33,622 nucleotides of DNA from positions 1-33,622 of the forward strand of contig CALWUW010000010.1 of NCBI GenBank assembly GCA_944384815.1, written 5' to 3'. Position numbers and translations under genes: made by a program. Below, piece after piece: positions 16,128 to 22,860 of the stretch; positions within the stretch are counted from its first letter, which is position 1, and the number at the start of each line of letters is the position of its first letter. The DNA is from an uncultured Clostridia bacterium (lineage in GTDB: Bacteria > Bacillota > Clostridia > Oscillospirales > Acutalibacteraceae). The notes under the pieces are model-generated. The model was not told the DNA's origin. It worked only from the letters and a program-made list of their open reading frames with translations, and made no database searches.

Positions 16128-16427
16128 ATGTGCAGCGGGAACATATGAGAAGTTTTTTTGCGTATATGAAGCGGCTGTGATTAAGATGGTAGTTCGAAAA
16201 TTGAATTTAAGTGGGATCCATACGCCGGTTGAAGTTTTATGGAAATAAGGCTGCAATATGTGGATACATATGATATCAAAATCCTCCTTACACTTATGCT
16301 CTGATGAAATGAGTAAGAAGAGCCAACGGATTTGAAAAAATAAGGCTTAAATATTTCCAAAAAAATTTGGAAAAATGAAAAAAACAAGATCAGATCGCCG
16401 GTCTTTATGGCATGATTCAGGAAAAGC
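16128..16427. other. AT-rich spacer between rplL and the ECF gene
   Basis: About 300 nt with no supported gene on either strand. It holds an 8-bp inverted repeat, TTTCCAAA at 16354-16361 and TTTGGAAA at 16366-16373. This is where rpoB would normally start in related bacteria. Confidence 0.4.
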
Positions 16428-16456
16428 TTGACTTACGTCCTGGTGAATAGTAGAAT
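16428..16456 (+). promoter_or_regulatory. Promoter of the ECF S-component gene
   Basis: TTGACT at 16428-16433 and TAGAAT at 16451-16456, 17 bp apart. The predicted start falls at about 16463, inside the palindrome listed next. Confidence 0.8.
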
Positions 16457-16460
16457 GTAC

Positions 16461-16476
16461 AGGTGTCAAGACATCT
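16461..16476. promoter_or_regulatory. Candidate NiaR operator
   Basis: AGGTGTC-AA-GACATCT is an inverted repeat with 7-bp arms and one mismatched pair. It sits directly over the predicted transcription start, the right place for a repressor. As far as I remember, NiaR (YrxA) sites are TGTC/GACA palindromes; the niaR gene is at 21959 in this window. Confidence 0.6.
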
Positions 16477-16511
16477 ATATAGATAGAAGCAAGGCGTCAG
16501 GAGGGCTTAGA

Positions 16512-17078
16512 ATGAAAGTGCGTTCAAATCTTATGGTGATCACAGTGTCGGCGCTGCTTTGTGCAGTAGGAATCGTTATTCCCATGTTTTCTCCTTTGAA
16601 AGTGGTTTTGGAGCCGGCTTCCTTTACTTTGGCAAGCCATGTGGCTTTATTTCTGGCAATGTTTGTTTCCGCACCGGTGGCTATATGTGTAACGTTGGCT
16701 ACTACGTTGGGGTTCTTTTTAGGCGGGCTTCCTCTGGTTGTGGTGCTTCGAGCGCTGAGCCATGTATTCTTCGTGATTCCGGGTGCGTTGTTCCTATCCA
16801 AACGTGGGGACGCGCTTTCCCGTCCGGTTCCCTGTGTTTCCTTCGGATTGGTGATGGCACTGATCCACGGGGTGATGGAAGTAGTGGTGGTGACGCTGTT
16901 CTATACGGGAAACAGCGTTAGCGAATTGTATTACCAGCAAGGGTATCTTTTCTCTGTGATTCTTCTGGTAGGTGTCGGTACGGTGGTGCATAGTATGGTG
17001 GATTACGGAATCGCGCTGGCCATTTGGAAGCCGGTACAAAAGGTAGCCTCTTTTATGCCGGTTAATGTTAAGCTCTGA
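16512..17078 (+). CDS. niaX: ECF transporter S component, probably niacin-specific (NiaX)
   Basis: The 188-aa protein is almost entirely hydrophobic, with about six membrane helices and no ATPase domain, the build of a substrate-binding S component of an energy-coupling factor transporter. The segment VVLEPASFTLASHVALFLAMFVSAPVAI (about residues 31-58) resembles what I recall of NiaX sequences. It would capture niacin and use the shared EcfA-EcfA'-EcfT module, which is not encoded here. The ATG at 16512 follows GGAGGG at 16500-16505; a TTG at 16428 is in frame but is the -35 box. The palindrome at the transcription start and the NiaR gene nearby favour niacin as substrate; another vitamin is possible. 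Confidence 0.7.
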   Translation: MKVRSNLMVITVSALLCAVGIVIPMFSPLKVVLEPASFTLASHVALFLAMFVSAPVAICVTLATTLGFFLGGLPLVVVLRALSHVFFVIPGALFLSKRGDALSRPVPCVSFGLVMALIHGVMEVVVVTLFYTGNSVSELYYQQGYLFSVILLVGVGTVVHSMVDYGIALAIWKPVQKVASFMPVNVKL

Positions 17079-17086
17079 AAAAACGA

Positions 17087-17124
17087 AAAACTCTCCGGAA
17101 GAGTTACTTTCCGGAGAGTTTTTT
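17087..17124 (+). terminator. Terminator of the ECF gene
   Basis: AAAACTCTCCGGAA (17087-17100) pairs with TTCCGGAGAGTTTT, loop of about 8 nt, then a T run. Confidence 0.85.
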
Positions 17125-17332
17125 ATTATTGCTTTTGGTCTCATCTCGATTGTGTTCTAGGCAAATAAAAAGCCCTTGGCAACAAAACTTCCGTGCTGCA
17201 ATCGAGAAGATTTGGCGATGATTCCGTCTTTCTAAAGAAGTGAGGGAATCCGTTTACGATAATAAGAGAAAGTGATCAAAAGAAAATAGCTGTTTTTAAG
17301 GGGCTGCCGGTTATGGTGATGGAAAGGTAAAA
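17125..17332. other. Spacer with a 9-bp inverted repeat, no gene seen
   Basis: TCTCGATTG at 17144-17152 and CAATCGAGA at 17199-17207 are perfect complements 46 nt apart. No ORF with a ribosome site is supported. Confidence 0.3.
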
Positions 17333-17380
17333 TCACAGCCCCAGAGGAGCCAGCAGGTGCTGTTCCTTCTGGGGCTGTGA
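17333..17380 (-). terminator. Terminator of the first GH127 gene
   Basis: TCACAGCCCCAGA at 17333-17345 pairs with TCTGGGGCTGTGA at 17368-17380, with an inner CAGCA/TGCTG stem. On the minus strand it is followed by TTTTACC. Confidence 0.75.
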
Positions 17381-17407
17381 AAATTACCAGGTTCCAATAA
17401 CTTTGAT

Positions 17408-19252
17408 TTATTCCTGGATCCAGGGCATCTCTGTCATACGGAGATTGGTGCATCCGTAGGGGATCAGCCGAACGGTCTGGGCCGGTGTCAGGGGAATGCG
17501 CTCATCGGGAACTTCATGGCATACGCCATAATCAAAGCCCCAGTTGATTTCGTAAAATTTGCCCGTCATGGAAATGGGCGGATTTTCCGTAGAGAAAGCG
17601 GAAGTATAGTTGGGATTCTCCGTGACTTCAAAAGCGTCGGAGGCGAAAGCATAATTCCACTTGGAGAGAGGACGGACGTCATAGTCGCAATAGGGAAACT
17701 TATGTACCACGCCATCTTTTTCGTATTCCAGACGTGTCCACTCCTCTTCAATGGCTACGGAGTACAGCAGCGGCCCCCGCTTTACGCAGTACATGTCATT
17801 GGGGCGTTTTTCCATCCGGGTCTCAAAGGTAAACGCCACTTGAATCTCTTCTTTTCCGTTCCATTCTTTTTCCATCCGGAAAAATGTGCCGGGCTGGGCG
17901 GGTTCGCCGTTGACGGTGGCTTTAACCACAGTGGAAGGAATGCGGATGGAGAACGCAAAGGTTACCGGCGCTTCGGTTTCCATGGTGTAGGTCAGGGTTT
18001 CCCGGAAAGGATATTCAGTTTTCAGCTGGCAGCGCACGGGAACGCCCTGCACCTGGCAGGAAAGCACGGAAGGAGCCAGAACAGTGGAAGCGATGCCGTC
18101 CGGGCTGCGCATAAAGGTGGAAAGCGCCAGCTTGGGCCAACCCTGGTTAAAGTTGGCGGTGCAGCATCCGCAGCAGGGTTGCAGGCCAAAGATGTGGGAA
18201 TCTGCGGGATTGCTGCGGAATACGATGTGGCCGGCCGGCAAGCGGGTGCAGCAAACCTGGTTGATCTGCTGGTCATACTGATGGGTCCACATATCCGGGC
18301 TCAAAGTGGCGGGCAGGGAGTTGAAAGCAAGGGCTTCCACGCGATCGCCCCATTCCGGACTGCCGGAGATGGAAAGCAGATTTTCATAGGAATACATGGA
18401 TTCCACAATGGAGCAGCACTCGGCGCCCTGAATGGGGCTGTTTCCGGAGAGACATTCATCTCCGGTGAAATGGCCGGTGGCTGTGCCGTGGTATTCCTGC
18501 AAAAGATCCCAGGCTTTTCTGGCCAGACGGTTGGGGTCTTCTCCGGTAAGCCGGGAATACAGCCCTTGCGCCTTCAGGCTCATGGCGATATTGACCACAT
18601 GGGTGGGAAGCGTCCATCTGCGCTCCGGCACCTGGAAGCGCCAGTTGTTATACAGTTCCTCAAAATTGAATCCCTCAATACGAAGAGTGTGGGCCAGATC
18701 CAGCATCCATTCCTCCGGACGGCGTTCATACAGCCAGAACAGAGGAATCAGGCACTCAAACCAGCGGGCTGCCGCCCAGTTGAAAATGGTGTTGGGGCCG
18801 ATATGCCGGTACAAATTATACAGGGCCCGGTAAACGGCGTCTTCGATCCGGGGATCCTTGCTGCAGTCATAATACAGCACCAGGACTTTGCAAACCAGAT
18901 AGGTGGCCCAAACATCGTAACGCTCCCGCTCTTCTTCTGTGCAGGGGCAGATCCAGCCATCTTCCTGCTGCATATTCAGCATGGCGTCAACATACTTTTT
19001 GGCCCGTTCAATTAGCTCGGGGTCCTCCAGAAGATAGGCCATAGGGATAAATCCGTCCAGCCAATAGGGGAATCTTTCCCAGCCGTCCTGTTCTCCGCCC
19101 AGCCAGCGGCTATCCCGGACTTCCGGCCAAATCTTATCCAGGTTTCCGCTAAGGGACCGCGCCTGGATTTCCAGCTGCTGCCGCAGCCATCCGGAAGGTT
19201 TCAGTTCATTGGTAGTGAAAGGGGTATACGCCAAAGGGGTTAACTTCATCAT
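17408..19252 (-). CDS. GH127-like (DUF1680) beta-L-arabinofuranosidase
   Basis: The 614-aa protein belongs to the DUF1680/GH127 superfamily: an N-terminal (alpha/alpha)6 barrel and C-terminal beta domains. Candidate zinc and catalytic residues by comparison with HypBA1 are Glu278 and Cys280 (GAECCS) and Cys363-Cys364 (GCCTAN), with Glu266 (TGDEC) as a possible acid/base. A second Cys pair (PCC, 360-361) stands just before. It starts MMKLTPLAYTPF at 19252, with GAGAGG about 7 nt upstream; longer versions would run into the divergent regulator. No signal peptide is seen, so it should act in the cytoplasm, removing beta-L-arabinofuranose or a similar sugar. It is divergent from an AraC regulator, which probably controls it. 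The exact GH family (127 or a relative) and substrate are uncertain. Confidence 0.85.
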   Translation of the reverse strand: MMKLTPLAYTPFTTNELKPSGWLRQQLEIQARSLSGNLDKIWPEVRDSRWLGGEQDGWERFPYWLDGFIPMAYLLEDPELIERAKKYVDAMLNMQQEDGWICPCTEEERERYDVWATYLVCKVLVLYYDCSKDPRIEDAVYRALYNLYRHIGPNTIFNWAAARWFECLIPLFWLYERRPEEWMLDLAHTLRIEGFNFEELYNNWRFQVPERRWTLPTHVVNIAMSLKAQGLYSRLTGEDPNRLARKAWDLLQEYHGTATGHFTGDECLSGNSPIQGAECCSIVESMYSYENLLSISGSPEWGDRVEALAFNSLPATLSPDMWTHQYDQQINQVCCTRLPAGHIVFRSNPADSHIFGLQPCCGCCTANFNQGWPKLALSTFMRSPDGIASTVLAPSVLSCQVQGVPVRCQLKTEYPFRETLTYTMETEAPVTFAFSIRIPSTVVKATVNGEPAQPGTFFRMEKEWNGKEEIQVAFTFETRMEKRPNDMYCVKRGPLLYSVAIEEEWTRLEYEKDGVVHKFPYCDYDVRPLSKWNYAFASDAFEVTENPNYTSAFSTENPPISMTGKFYEINWGFDYGVCHEVPDERIPLTPAQTVRLIPYGCTNLRMTEMPWIQE

Positions 19253-19286
19253 ACAACTGCCTCTCTTTCTAAAAGCTTGTACCTTT

Positions 19287-19334
19287 ATCATACAAAGGAA
19301 ACGATTTGCAGAAAAGGGGAAAAAGCGATATAAT
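19287..19334. promoter_or_regulatory. Divergent promoters of the GH127 and AraC genes
   Basis: On the plus strand TTGCAG at 19306-19311 and a consensus TATAAT at 19329-19334 are 17 bp apart and drive the AraC gene. On the minus strand TATGAT (19292-19287) is a likely -10 for the GH127 gene, without a clear -35. The shared element GGAAACGATTTGCA (19297-19310) lies between them, a natural regulator site. Confidence 0.6.
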
Positions 19335-19367
19335 ACTAGCGAAAATCGACAAAGCGGTGAGTGAATC

Positions 19368-20165
19368 ATGGCATATTATTTAAAGCTGAATCCACTTCCC
19401 AGGTATCTTTATGGTGCTTTCAGAAAATTTAAGCCACAGGAAAAACACGTAAATCGAAAACCGGAGTACAGTGTTTTACTGCTGATGCTGGAAGGCAGTT
19501 TGATTTTTTACGAAGACGGTATTCGCCGGGAAGTAAAAGAGAATCAGTGGTATATACAAAGAGCCAATCGTCTTCAGGAGGGAGTAGAGCCCAGCCTTAC
19601 CCCCAAATATTTCTATATTCATTTTGATGGGGACTTTTTCCAGCAAAATGAAGTTTCTGTTCCTGAAGAAACGATCCTGGCAACGGAAGGCGAGTTTAAT
19701 CCACTGCAGATAAAGCCTTATCTAAATCGAATGGAAGTTTTGCAGCATCGGGTGAAAGGCGCTTATTTGGAAAAACAGAGCATTTTTTATGAAGTCCTAA
19801 ATTTTTTGCAGAAAAGCCATTACAAGGATCAAAAAGGGTATGTAACAGCCAATCAGATCGGAGAATATCTTGGATCGTGTTTCGCAAGTCCCCTTCGGTT
19901 GAAAGATCTTGCGGAAAAAATTCACTATTCCCAGGATCATATTATTCGGCTGTTTAAGACCTATTACCAGATGACGCCTCATCAATATCTGACGGCGGTT
20001 CGGGTGACGGTGGCGCAGCAATTGATTTTATCCACGGAGCGTCCCTTGCGGGAAATTGCCCAGGAAGTGGGGTTTGGGGACGAATCCGCGTTTTATAAAG
20101 CGTTCCGCCAGCAAACAGGCAAAACTCCAAAACAATGGGAAAAAGAGATTAAGGGTTATTTGTAA
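19368..20165 (+). CDS. AraC family transcriptional regulator
   Basis: The 265-aa protein has an N-terminal cupin-like sensing part (about residues 1-150) and a C-terminal AraC double helix-turn-helix: LKDLAEKIHYSQDHIIRLFKTYY (about residues 180-203) and LREIAQEVGFGDESAFYKAFRQQTGKTPKQW (about residues 226-256), with the usual GF..S.F...F..GP-like pattern. Members of this group sense sugars and activate nearby genes. It is transcribed away from the GH127 gene and shares a 115-nt control region with it, so it most likely regulates that gene, with an arabinose-type sugar as inferred signal. It ends at a bidirectional terminator shared with cysS. Confidence 0.9.
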   Translation: MAYYLKLNPLPRYLYGAFRKFKPQEKHVNRKPEYSVLLLMLEGSLIFYEDGIRREVKENQWYIQRANRLQEGVEPSLTPKYFYIHFDGDFFQQNEVSVPEETILATEGEFNPLQIKPYLNRMEVLQHRVKGAYLEKQSIFYEVLNFLQKSHYKDQKGYVTANQIGEYLGSCFASPLRLKDLAEKIHYSQDHIIRLFKTYYQMTPHQYLTAVRVTVAQQLILSTERPLREIAQEVGFGDESAFYKAFRQQTGKTPKQWEKEIKGYL

Positions 20166-20245
20166 AGGCTGTTTCAGGAACAAGAGCTTTAGAAACCCAA
20201 AACATGAGAAAAATGCAGAAGCCAAAGCTTTACGCAGGAATTCAA

Positions 20246-20293
20246 AAAACACTCGCTGTGGATATACACCAGTATATCCACAGCGAGTGTTTT
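20246..20293. terminator. Bidirectional terminator between AraC gene and cysS
   Basis: A 22-bp perfect stem with a 4-nt loop (ACCA, 20268-20271), flanked by A and T runs, serves both convergent genes. Confidence 0.9.
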
Positions 20294-20308
20294 ATACGTG
20301 TAAGGGAA

Positions 20309-21727
20309 TTATCCCAGCAATTTCCATTTTACACCTTCCCGGGTGTCTTCCAAAGCGATCCCTTTTTCCAAAAGCTCGCTACGGATGGCATCGGCTTTGG
20401 CATAGTCTTTTTCCTTCTTTGCCTGAGCTCGCTCCTGAATTTTTTGAAGGACATACGCCTCCAGCTGGGCATCTACGGAAGAAGTCTCTTTCGGCACGCC
20501 GTCCGTCAGCCCCAGGGAAAGCACTTGGTCGAAACTGCGGATCAGCTCTAGTTTGGTGCTGTCGTTGGTTTCTGCGCGCAGCAGGTCATAGACCACCGTA
20601 ATGGCCATGGAGGTGTTCAGATCGCTGCACAAAGCGTCCTGGAACTTGCCCTGGTATTCTTCCATTACCGCGGGATCCGGCTGCCCTTCTTCCTTCAGCT
20701 CGGAGATCCGTTTCAAAAGCTTGGTGTACGCGGCATTCACATTGTCCAGGACCTCATAGGAGAACTCCAGCGGCTTGCGGTAATGGGACTGCAGGCAGAA
20801 CATCCGGTATACCAGAGGATTGTAGCCTTTTTCCTGCAATAAGGAGACCGTAAGAAAATCTCCCTTGGATTTGCTCATTTTTCCTGATTTATCGTTCAGG
20901 TGCTGCACATGGAACCAGTGGCCGCACCAGGGATGCCCCAGGTACGCTTCACTTTGGGCGATCTCGTTGGTGTGATGGGGGAAAATATTGTCCACGCCGC
21001 CGCAGTGCAGGTCCAGATATTCTCCCAGGCGGCCGATGGCAATGCAGGAACATTCAATGTGCCAGCCGGGGTACCCTACGCCCCAGGGGCTTTCCCATTT
21101 CAGCTCCTGGTTTTCAAATTTGGACTTGGTAAACCAAAGCACAAAGTCGCTTTTATTGCGTTTGTTGACGTCTTCTTCCACGTCGTCCCGCACGCCTACC
21201 AGAAGCTCTTTTTCACTCTGGCTGGAAAACACATAGTAATCCTGAAGCTTGGATGTATCAAAATATACGTTTTCGCCGGCAATATAAGCATATCCTTTTT
21301 CCAGAAGCTTTTCCACGGCGGCAATAAAATCCGGGATGCACTGGGTGGCGGGAACCACCTGGTCCGGGGTTTTGATATTCAGTTTGGCACAGTCCGCAAA
21401 AAAAGCGTCCGTATAGTATTTGGCGATCTCCATTACGGTTTTATGTTCCCGTTGGGCGCCTTTGAGCATTTTGTCCTCGCCGGTGTCCCCATCGCTGGAA
21501 AGGTGACCCACATCGGTGATATTCATGACTCGGGTGACGTCATATCCCAGATAGCGCAGGGATTTTTCTAGCACGTCTTCCATAATGTAGCTGCGCAGGT
21601 TTCCAATATGGGCAAAGTGGTAAACGGTAGGGCCGCAGGTATACATGGAAACTTTACCGTCCGTATGGGGGACAAATGTCTCCGTTTTTCGTGTTAGCGT
21701 ATTATAAAGCTGCATTTTGTTTTCCAT
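20309..21727 (-). CDS. cysS: Cysteinyl-tRNA synthetase
   Basis: The 472-aa class I enzyme charges tRNA-Cys. Signatures in order: SMYTCGPTVYHFAHIGNLRSYI with the HIGH-type HIGN and the zinc-binding first Cys (about residues 27-48), GYPGWHIECSCIAIGRLG and HCGGVDNIFPHHTNEIAQSEA with the remaining zinc ligands (Cys, His, Glu), and KMSKSKGDF (about residue 268). The DALR-type C-terminal helices end at GVKWKLLG. The ATG at 21727 is chosen because AAAGGAG lies about 8 nt upstream; an in-frame ATG at 21781 would start before it. The promoter leaves only about 75 nt of leader, too short for a T-box. Confidence 0.96.
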   Translation of the reverse strand: MENKMQLYNTLTRKTETFVPHTDGKVSMYTCGPTVYHFAHIGNLRSYIMEDVLEKSLRYLGYDVTRVMNITDVGHLSSDGDTGEDKMLKGAQREHKTVMEIAKYYTDAFFADCAKLNIKTPDQVVPATQCIPDFIAAVEKLLEKGYAYIAGENVYFDTSKLQDYYVFSSQSEKELLVGVRDDVEEDVNKRNKSDFVLWFTKSKFENQELKWESPWGVGYPGWHIECSCIAIGRLGEYLDLHCGGVDNIFPHHTNEIAQSEAYLGHPWCGHWFHVQHLNDKSGKMSKSKGDFLTVSLLQEKGYNPLVYRMFCLQSHYRKPLEFSYEVLDNVNAAYTKLLKRISELKEEGQPDPAVMEEYQGKFQDALCSDLNTSMAITVVYDLLRAETNDSTKLELIRSFDQVLSLGLTDGVPKETSSVDAQLEAYVLQKIQERAQAKKEKDYAKADAIRSELLEKGIALEDTREGVKWKLLG

Positions 21728-21808
21728 ATTCAAGGCTCCTTTACGGATTGATCTATAACACATAGAAAAAGAATGCGGCAATGAAAAGAAAAAACCACCG
21801 CAAGAAAA

Positions 21809-21837
21809 ATTATAAAAAGAAATGCAGGGAAAGTCAA
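21809..21837 (-). promoter_or_regulatory. Promoter of cysS
   Basis: On the minus strand TTGACT (21837-21832) and consensus TATAAT (21814-21809) are 17 bp apart. Confidence 0.8.
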
Positions 21838-21894
21838 CTCACAAGAGGGGATTTCCATGGGTTTGGAAGGGAGAAAAGAAAATAAATTCTACAC

Positions 21895-21923
21895 TTTACA
21901 AATTCTGTGTTTTTTCTTAGAAT
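21895..21923 (+). promoter_or_regulatory. Promoter of niaR
   Basis: TTTACA at 21895-21900 and TAGAAT at 21918-21923, 17 bp apart. ACAC/GTGT words flank it, but no TGTC/GACA palindrome like that of niaX was found. Confidence 0.65.
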
Positions 21924-21958
21924 GATAAGGAACACAAAGGGGAAAGGAACGGTATTAC

Positions 21959-22486
21959 ATGGATTCGGCGGAGAGACGGAAAGCAATACTAAAGCTGCTG
22001 GAAGAAAGCGAAGAGCCGGTGAGTGCGGGAAGCATGGCTAAGCGTTTTTCCGTTAGCCGGCAGATCATTGTGGGCGATGTGGCTTTGCTGCGGGCTTCCT
22101 CCCATGCCATTTCCGCCACTCCCAGAGGTTATATTCTGGAAAAGGAAAAAGAAAACGGGGCAAACCTCTATACAGTGGCTTGCCGTCATGCTCGGGAATC
22201 CATCGGCGATGAGCTGTATGCCGTGGTGGATCAGGGAGGCGGCGTGCTGGATGTAATCGTGGAGCACCCGGTATATGGCCAGATCGCGGGAAAGCTGCGG
22301 GTTTTTTCCCGTTATGACGCGGACCAGTTTTTGAAAAAACTGAAGGGGGAAGAAGCCAGTCCTCTTTCTGCTTTGACAGGGGGTGTGCATCTGCACACGC
22401 TGTATTGCCCTTCAGAAGAGATCTTTCAGAGAATCTGCGGAGTTCTGCGGGAAAAAGGCTTCTTGTTTGAACCCAATGAGGAATAA
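21959..22486 (+). CDS. niaR: NiaR (YrxA) family repressor of niacin/NAD genes
   Basis: The 175-aa protein has an N-terminal HTH_11 winged helix (RRKAILKLLEESEEPVSAGSMAKRFSVSRQIIVGDV, residues 6-41) and a C-terminal 3H domain. The metal-site candidates are His77, Glu85, His144 and His146 (ACRHARESIGDE and GGVHLHT), plus the conserved EHPVYG at 102-107. NiaR proteins bind niacin and a metal and repress NAD synthesis and niacin uptake genes. The ATG at 21959 follows GGAAAGGA by about 10 nt. It is monocistronic, between its own promoter and a terminator. The best target in this window is the ECF gene at 16512. Confidence 0.9.
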   Translation: MDSAERRKAILKLLEESEEPVSAGSMAKRFSVSRQIIVGDVALLRASSHAISATPRGYILEKEKENGANLYTVACRHARESIGDELYAVVDQGGGVLDVIVEHPVYGQIAGKLRVFSRYDADQFLKKLKGEEASPLSALTGGVHLHTLYCPSEEIFQRICGVLREKGFLFEPNEE

Positions 22487-22522
22487 AGACGGAGGGATCC
22501 GCCGTATATTTGTAAACCAAAG

Positions 22523-22557
22523 AAGCTCCTGTGCTGCGGCGCAGAAGCTTTTTTTAT
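22523..22557 (+). terminator. Terminator of niaR
   Basis: AAGCT.CTGTGC (from 22523) pairs with GCGCAG.AGCTT around a TGCG loop, with one mismatch and one wobble pair, then a T run. Confidence 0.75.
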
Positions 22558-22750
22558 CGGTGCTTTTAGGAAGTTGATGAAAGAGAAACAAAGGAATACC
22601 CGTTATGCAAAAAAATCAACGCACCAGGTATAACAAAGGTGGGCAGACGTTCGGAGGTTCGGGCGTTCAGTCCTTCAGACTTACTGTAATTAAGGAAAGG
22701 TGGTTTTAATGGCCCAATAGGCGCGTAGCTTATCGCAAACAACCAGGCTT
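22558..22750. other. Spacer between niaR and the second GH127 gene, no gene seen
   Basis: About 190 nt without a supported gene. A 34-codon frame at 22605-22709 was considered and not accepted. Confidence 0.4.
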
Positions 22751-22784
22751 GAAAAAAGAAAGCCAGCGCCTTGAGGGCGCTGGC
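22751..22784 (-). terminator. Terminator of the second GH127 gene
   Basis: GCCAGCGCC-TTGAG-GGCGCTGGC at 22762-22784 is a perfect 9-bp stem; on the minus strand it is followed by TTTCTTTTTTC. A second hairpin (AACCACC at 22814-22820 with GGTGGTT at 22830-22836) lies nearer the stop codon. Confidence 0.85.
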
Positions 22785-22860
22785 CGGTAACTTGAGGGTA
22801 TAGTCTTTGTGTCAACCACCGGTTTGACAGGTGGTTACGGTTGTAAATGGGGGAGAAAAA

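Noticed and set aside
17516-19015. Open frame of 499 codons on the plus strand
   Set aside because: Antisense to the first GH127 gene, with no ribosome site or family features.
21728-21808. T-box riboswitch before cysS
   Set aside because: The promoter leaves only about 75 nt of leader, and no specifier stem or T-box sequence is present. argS likewise shows none.
22605-22709. Possible 34-aa protein MQKNQRTRYNKGG...
   Set aside because: Complete frame but the ribosome site is weak and distant, and the composition has no sign of selection. Not enough to call a gene.
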